The notes under the pieces: generated by a model
Database searches by the model: none
Seen by the model: only the letters and a program-made list of their open reading frames with translations
Told to the model about the DNA's origin: nothing
Shown: positions 22,028-29,623 of the stretch, in pieces
Numbering within the stretch: the first letter of the stretch is position 1
Layout: the number at the start of each line of letters is the position of its first letter
NCBI GenBank assembly: GCA_025935655.1
Contig: JAICUV010000010.1
Coordinates: forward strand, 1-29,623
Direction: 5' to 3'
Source: Chloroflexota bacterium
Lineage (GTDB): Bacteria; Chloroflexota; Limnocylindria; Limnocylindrales; CSP1-4
Length of the DNA: 29,623 nt
Program-made: the position numbers and the translations under genes

Positions 22028-22830
22028 TCAACGGGCCGCTGCTCCGGCACACGTGGCGCTCGCAGCGGGTGCGCGTGCTCGTCCTCGCCCTCGCCCTCGG
22101 GCTGTGGGGCTTCCTGATGCCGGTGGTCTACGCGACGTTCGGGCGCCAGATGGAGACGCTCCTGCGGTCGGGGATCGTGCCGGACGCGTTCCTGCGGCTG
22201 CTCGGGGCGGACCCGTTCAGCCTCGGCGGGGCGGTCGCGCTCGGCGCGGTGCACCCGGTGGCGCTCGGGCTCCAGCTCGTCTACCCGGTGGGCTTCGCGG
22301 CCTTCGCCATCGCCGGCGAGCGCCAGCGCGGCACGCTGGAGGTGCTGCTCAGCCGACCCGTGTCGCGGCGGTCCGTGTTCGCGACGCTGCTGCTGGCGAT
22401 CGCGGGCTTCGCGGCGATCACGACGCTCGCCCAGGTCGCGGGGACCGTGCTCGGTGCGGCGGCCTACGACGTCGCCGGTGGGCTCGACGCCGGCGCGCTC
22501 TCGTTCCTGGCGCTCAACACCCTGGCGCTGCTCGTGGCGCTCGCCGCCGTCACCCTCGCGGCATCGGCGTCCTCGGACCGGGTTGCCGCGCCGGTCGCGA
22601 TCGGGCTCGTGCTCGTGATCGGGGGCTACGTGCTCGAGGTGCTGGGGACGATCTGGCCCGACGCCGCGTTCCTCCAGCCGATCTCGCCGTTCCACTACCT
22701 GCGCCCGCTCGAGATCCTCGCCGGGCGCGACGCGACGACGGACCCCGCGGTCCTGGTCGCGCTCGGGGTCGCGGCCGTGGCCTTCGGGCTGTGGCGGTTC
22801 CCGCGCCGGGACCTGGCCGCGCCGACCTGA
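22024..22830 (+). CDS. ABC transporter permease (ABC-2 type)
   Basis: A 268-residue membrane protein with about six hydrophobic helices. It starts with LLRHTWRSQRVRVLVLALALG, has the coupling segment FAIAGERQRGTLEVLLSRPVSRRSV in the first third, and ends in a helix followed by basic residues. GTG 22024 overlaps the ATPase stop (GTGA), so the two proteins are coupled and form a homodimer-type exporter. It resembles the permease at 4999-6033 in family but not closely in sequence. No substrate can be assigned. Confidence 0.93.
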   Translation: MINGPLLRHTWRSQRVRVLVLALALGLWGFLMPVVYATFGRQMETLLRSGIVPDAFLRLLGADPFSLGGAVALGAVHPVALGLQLVYPVGFAAFAIAGERQRGTLEVLLSRPVSRRSVFATLLLAIAGFAAITTLAQVAGTVLGAAAYDVAGGLDAGALSFLALNTLALLVALAAVTLAASASSDRVAAPVAIGLVLVIGGYVLEVLGTIWPDAAFLQPISPFHYLRPLEILAGRDATTDPAVLVALGVAAVAFGLWRFPRRDLAAPT

Positions 22831-22900
22831 TCGTGCCGCCGGGCCGTTGCCCCGGGAAGCGCGCGAACGAGCGCGGCGTGGATGGGGCACCATCACGCAC

Positions 22901-23857
22901 ATGACGGAACCCACCGCGCCCGTGCCCCTGGAGATCGGGCTCAACCTTCCCACCTGGCCCCTGCGCGACGGCAGCTATGCCTCGTGGCCGGACATGCGCC
23001 GGCTCGCGCGGGCGATGGACGCGATGGGGGTCGACACGCTGTGGGTCCCGGACCACCTCCAGCGCTCGACCGCGGGCCGGGGCGTGTTCGGGTTCCACGA
23101 GTGCTGGACGATCCTCGTCGCCGCCGCCGAGGCCACCTCGCGGATCGGGGTCGGCCCGTTCATCGCCTGCACCGGGTTCCGCAACCCGGCGCTGCTGGCC
23201 AAGATGGCGATGACCCTCGACGAGGTGAGCGGCGGTCGCCTCGTGCTGGGGGTCGGCAGCGGCGTCCCGGAGCGCGACCTGTCGTGGCGCTCGTTCGGGT
23301 ATGACGTCGCCCGGCCGATCGCCCGCTACGCGGAGGCGGCCGAGATCGTCACGAGTCTCCTGCGCGCCGAGGCGCCGTACACGTTCGAGGGCGCCATCCT
23401 CCGGACCGACGCCGCGGAGCTCATCCCGCGCGGCCCGCGGCCCACGTCGATCCCGGTGATGCTCGCCGGCGCGGGCGAGAAGACGCTCGCGGTGGCGGCT
23501 CGGCTGGGCGACCTCGTCAGCGTGAACCGCCCCATCGCCTCCCTTGACGACGCGACCGCGGTCGTCGCGTCGGCCACAGCGGCGTGCCACGCGGTTGGCC
23601 GCGACCCGTCGACCCTCGGCGTCACGGGCTGGGCGCGGCTGACCGTGGACGAGCAGGGGATCGCGATCGAGAAGCCCGGCTGCCTCGCCGGCGATCCCGC
23701 GACCGTGGCGGACACGGTGCGGGCGATCCACGCCGCCGGCGTCAGGCACCTGACGTTCTACGTCGGCGCGGCCGACGACCCCAGCCCGCTGCCGGCCCTC
23801 ACGGACGCGATGCTGGATCGCTTCGGGCCGTTCCTCGAGGCGATCCGGGCGGCCTGA
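22901..23857 (+). CDS. LLM-class F420-dependent oxidoreductase
   Basis: A 318-residue luciferase-like barrel. It has EIGLNLPTWPL, GVDTLWVPDHLQRS, TSRIGVGPFIACTGFRNPA, the hallmark LDEVSGGRLVLGVGSGVPE, SIPVMLAGAGEKTLAVAARL and, near the end, AIHAAGVRHLTFYVG. This is a different subgroup from the enzyme at 8608-9498. F420 use is inferred from the family; FMN is possible. The start MTEPTAP at 22901 is 70 bp after the permease stop. No good Shine-Dalgarno is visible. It converges with the dihydroorotate-dehydrogenase-like gene across a 39-bp gap. Confidence 0.92.
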   Translation: MTEPTAPVPLEIGLNLPTWPLRDGSYASWPDMRRLARAMDAMGVDTLWVPDHLQRSTAGRGVFGFHECWTILVAAAEATSRIGVGPFIACTGFRNPALLAKMAMTLDEVSGGRLVLGVGSGVPERDLSWRSFGYDVARPIARYAEAAEIVTSLLRAEAPYTFEGAILRTDAAELIPRGPRPTSIPVMLAGAGEKTLAVAARLGDLVSVNRPIASLDDATAVVASATAACHAVGRDPSTLGVTGWARLTVDEQGIAIEKPGCLAGDPATVADTVRAIHAAGVRHLTFYVGAADDPSPLPALTDAMLDRFGPFLEAIRAA

Positions 23858-23896
23858 ACCCGCCCCACGACGCGCGTGCGGGACCGCGTCCGAGCG

Positions 23897-24918
23897 CTAC
23901 GCGGTGGCAAGCTCCGGCGGCGTCGACCAGGAGTGGAGCGTCGCCATGTAGTTCGCGCGCTCGAACGCCGTCGGGTCGCCCATCGTGGCCGCGGTCGCGG
24001 CGCCACGGAGCTGGGAAACGGACTCGTACTCGCGCGTCTCGAGCCACTCGACGAGCTCCTGCTCCACCGTGTGCACGAACTCGGGCCCGTGCTTGAGGAT
24101 CGCGGAGGTCATCATCGCCACGTCCGCGCCCACGAACAGCGCCTTGACCGCGTCCGTCCCCGAGTGCACGCCCGAGGTCGCGGCGAGCGAGACGCCGGGA
24201 CCCAGGATCGGCCGCAGGATCGCGATCCAGCGCAGCGGCTGCCGGAGCTCCGAGGAGTGCGAGAGCTCGACCCTGTTGACGACGTCGAACGTGTCCAGGT
24301 CGAGGTCGGGCTGGTAGAACCGATTGAACATGACGAGGCCGTCCGCGCCGGCGGAGACGGCGCCCACCGCGAACCCGGCGAGGGCCGAGTAGAACGGGCT
24401 GAGCTTGATCGTTACCGGGATCGTGACGACCGCGCGGACCGCGCGGATGAGCTCGAGGTCCATCGCCTCGCGGTCCGCCGCGGTCATCCGCGGGTCGGCC
24501 ACGAGGTGGTACAGGTTGAGCTCCAGGGCATCGGCGCCGGCCTGCTGGATCTGCCGCGCATAGCGGACCCAGCCACCGGGCGTGGCGGCGTTGAGGCTCG
24601 CGATCACCGGGATCCGGAGCTCCCGCTTGTAGATCGCGATGAGCTCGACGTAGCGATCGCTCGGGGACGGGATGGAGTCGATGGCCGGGAAGTAGTCCAG
24701 CGCCTCGGCGAACTGGTTCGTCCCGGCCTCGAGGGCCCGGGTGAGCTGGATCTCCTCGTTGAGGATCTCCTCCTCGAACAGCGACGGGAGGACGATCGCC
24801 CCCGCGCCGGCACGCTCCATGCGGCGGGCGGTCGCGAGATCGCCCGTGTACGGGGAGGACGAGCAGACGAGCGGCGAGCGCAGCTCGAGCCCGAGGTAGC
24901 GGGTGCGCAGGTCGACGG

Positions 24919-24922
<4 letters not shown>
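23897..24922 (-). CDS. Dihydroorotate-dehydrogenase-like flavoprotein
   Basis: A 341-residue FMN TIM barrel. It begins VDLRTRYLGLELRSPLVCSSS and then shows GAGAIVLPSLFEEEI, PVIASLNAATPGGW, the active-site region GADALELNLYHL, VTIPVTIKLSPFYS, GADGLVMFNRF, and the phosphate-binding SLAATSGVHSGTDAVKAL. It is the DHOD-like class often encoded next to nifJ rather than a housekeeping pyrD. The GTG start at 24922 overlaps the nifJ stop by GTGA, so the two are coupled and the protein probably exchanges electrons or works with PFOR; that is inference. Orotate synthesis activity is unproven. Confidence 0.93.
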
Positions 24923-28623
<3,701 letters not shown>

Positions 28624-29287
28624 CGTGGCTCTGCGTCCTTTCGGGTGGCGCGACCACCCGTGCTGGCGTGGCGACGGGGGTATCGATGGGACGCCGCCGT
28701 CGTGGCGGACTCGTTCCCCCAGAGTCTGCGCGTGGGACCTGCACGATCCGTGGGCGAACAGGCCCATCGACGCGGCCACAAGGTCACCGGTATCCATGCC
28801 ATTGGGGGCCGAATGGCCCGCGTCGGGCGCGGCGCTCGGGCCTGGGGGCCTCAGGCCCGCGTGCGCGGATCGCCACCGGTCGCGGTTCGCCGGCTCATCC
28901 GGCCCCGCGGCTTCGGCGCACCGCGTGCCCGGTCGATTGCCGGTCCCGGGGCTCTCCCGGTCACCGGCGCCGTGGCTCGCCCGCTCGCGTGCCCCTCGCC
29001 CGCGTGCCCCGTGGATCGCCGGGCGTTCCAAGCAGCGGCCCAAGCGGCTCGTTGGAGCACGGGGCGTTCCATCGGGCGGCAGGCGGCATCAGTCGGAACG
29101 CCAAGCGTTCCAGGTGGCGGCTCGAAGCGCTCCGTGGAACGCTGGGCGACCCACGAGCTCGCGCGGCACCGCGGAGGTGCCTGGAACCTGGGCGATCCAC
29201 GCCCGAGCGGGGAACCCAGGGCGATCCACGTGCGCGCGGAGCGCGCGAGGGGCCGGCGACACGCGAGACGGACCCACGCGACCGCCG
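28624..29287. other. Gene-free 664-bp region
   Basis: Between nifJ and the aldo/keto reductase I see no supportable gene. The frames here give Arg/Gly/Pro-rich translations typical of GC-rich noncoding DNA. It holds two hairpins, GCCATT-N8-AATGGC (28798-28817) and CGGGCCTG-N7-CAGGCCCG (28837-28859), and the repeat cluster at 29011-29230. The nifJ promoter must lie at its left end, but I cannot place it. Confidence 0.6.
29011..29230. repeat. Cluster of a ~19-bp imperfect palindromic repeat
   Basis: A unit close to GGAACGCTGGGCGATCCAC occurs four times: inverted at 29011-29029, then direct at 29136-29154, 29183-29200 and 29211-29229. Related half-sites (GGCGTTCCA or its complement) are at 29063-29071, 29094-29102 and 29104-29112. 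Each full unit is itself an imperfect dyad (GGA-CGCC/GGCG-TCC). Confidence 0.5.
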
Positions 29288-29623
29288 TCATGTCCCCGCG
29301 GCGAGGACCTCGTCGATGCGCGCGAGCTCGTCGGCCGCGAACCCGGGAGCGCTCGCCGCTCGCACGTTGGCCTCCAGCTGGGCGACGGAGCTCGCGCCCG
29401 CGAGGACGGTCGTGATCCGTGGGTCGCGCAGGATCCACGACAGCGCCATCTCCGCGAGCGGCTGGCCACGGCCGGCCGCCACCTCCGCCAGCCGGCGCAC
29501 GACCGGCAGGTTCGTGTCCACCTCGTCCGCGTCCAGGAACCGGGACCAGGTCGCGCGCGAGCCGGCCGGGATGCCGGCAAGGTAGCGGTCGGTCAGCTGC
29601 CCCTGGGCGAGCGGCGAGAACAC
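29288..29623 (-). CDS. Aldo/keto reductase (partial, N-terminus beyond window)
   Basis: The last 111 or so residues of an aldo/keto reductase that begins beyond the right edge. It contains FSPLAQGQLTDRYLAG (the SPLA(Q/G)G(L/I)L motif of the YghZ/Kv-beta-like AKR group), GQPLAEMALSWILRDPRIT and the NADPH-binding VLAGASSVAQLEANV near the C-terminus, as expected. The visible part ends normally at TGA 29288. The substrate is unknown. Codon use looks like the rest of the window. Confidence 0.93.
   Translation of the reverse strand: MFSPLAQGQLTDRYLAGIPAGSRATWSRFLDADEVDTNLPVVRRLAEVAAGRGQPLAEMALSWILRDPRITTVLAGASSVAQLEANVRAASAPGFAADELARIDEVLAAGT

Noticed and set aside
28837..28859. The hairpin CGGGCCTG/CAGGCCCG as a rho-independent terminator.
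   Set aside because: It has no T-run and no gene ends next to it on either strand.
29011..29230. A CRISPR array.
   Set aside because: The repeats differ from each other, vary in orientation and spacing, and have no cas genes nearby.

Overview
The window is one stretch of a very GC-rich bacterial chromosome, tightly packed with short operons. I see no phage, transposon, CRISPR, rRNA or tRNA. The gene content suggests a Chloroflexota lineage (Limnocylindria-like) or, less likely, a deep actinobacterium. The reasons are two F420-type LLM oxidoreductases, the DUF3090/SCO1664 pair, a GT51 penicillin-binding protein with a long Pro/Thr-rich tail, and -10-like hexamers sitting 6-8 nt before several start codons, as in leaderless transcripts. 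The lineage is an inference from gene content, not a sequence match.

Left part (1-8433, all minus strand). A FAD-linked oxidase runs off the left edge. Next comes a three-gene operon: DUF3090 protein, SCO1664-family kinase-like protein and a TPR protein. Upstream of it lies a membrane-anchored sulfite-oxidase-type molybdopterin protein. Before that is a second operon: a secreted, membrane-anchored NEW3-domain protein, an ABC ATPase and an ABC permease.

Middle (8608-16930). An LLM oxidoreductase on the plus strand meets a class A penicillin-binding protein, and the two genes share one CTAG for their stop codons. Upstream of the PBP is a minus-strand run: a small XRE regulator, a large XRE-TPR regulator, then pxpA, pxpB and pxpC (5-oxoprolinase). 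Divergent from the small XRE gene is a 35-codon gene with a strong Shine-Dalgarno that encodes a tiny apparently secreted peptide. The two promoters overlap in their -10 elements, and an 11-bp-period direct repeat covers the -35 of the peptide promoter. An XRE-TPR regulator next to a small exported peptide has the layout of RRNPP-type peptide signalling. I consider this the most interesting locus in the window. Behind the peptide gene lies a strong hairpin terminator and possibly a short structured RNA.

Right part (16950-29623). Minus-strand genes encode a glycogen-debranching-type glucosidase (preceded by an overlapping 46-codon ORF), a NUDIX hydrolase and thymidine kinase. The 342-bp gap between the last two holds four DnaA-box-like 9-mers. 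Plus-strand genes follow: a DUF4112 membrane protein, a second ABC ATPase/permease pair and a second LLM oxidoreductase. Next, on the minus strand, is pyruvate:ferredoxin oxidoreductase (nifJ), translationally coupled to a dihydroorotate-dehydrogenase-like protein. A 664-bp gene-free stretch with a repeated ~19-bp imperfect palindrome separates nifJ from an aldo/keto reductase that runs off the right edge.
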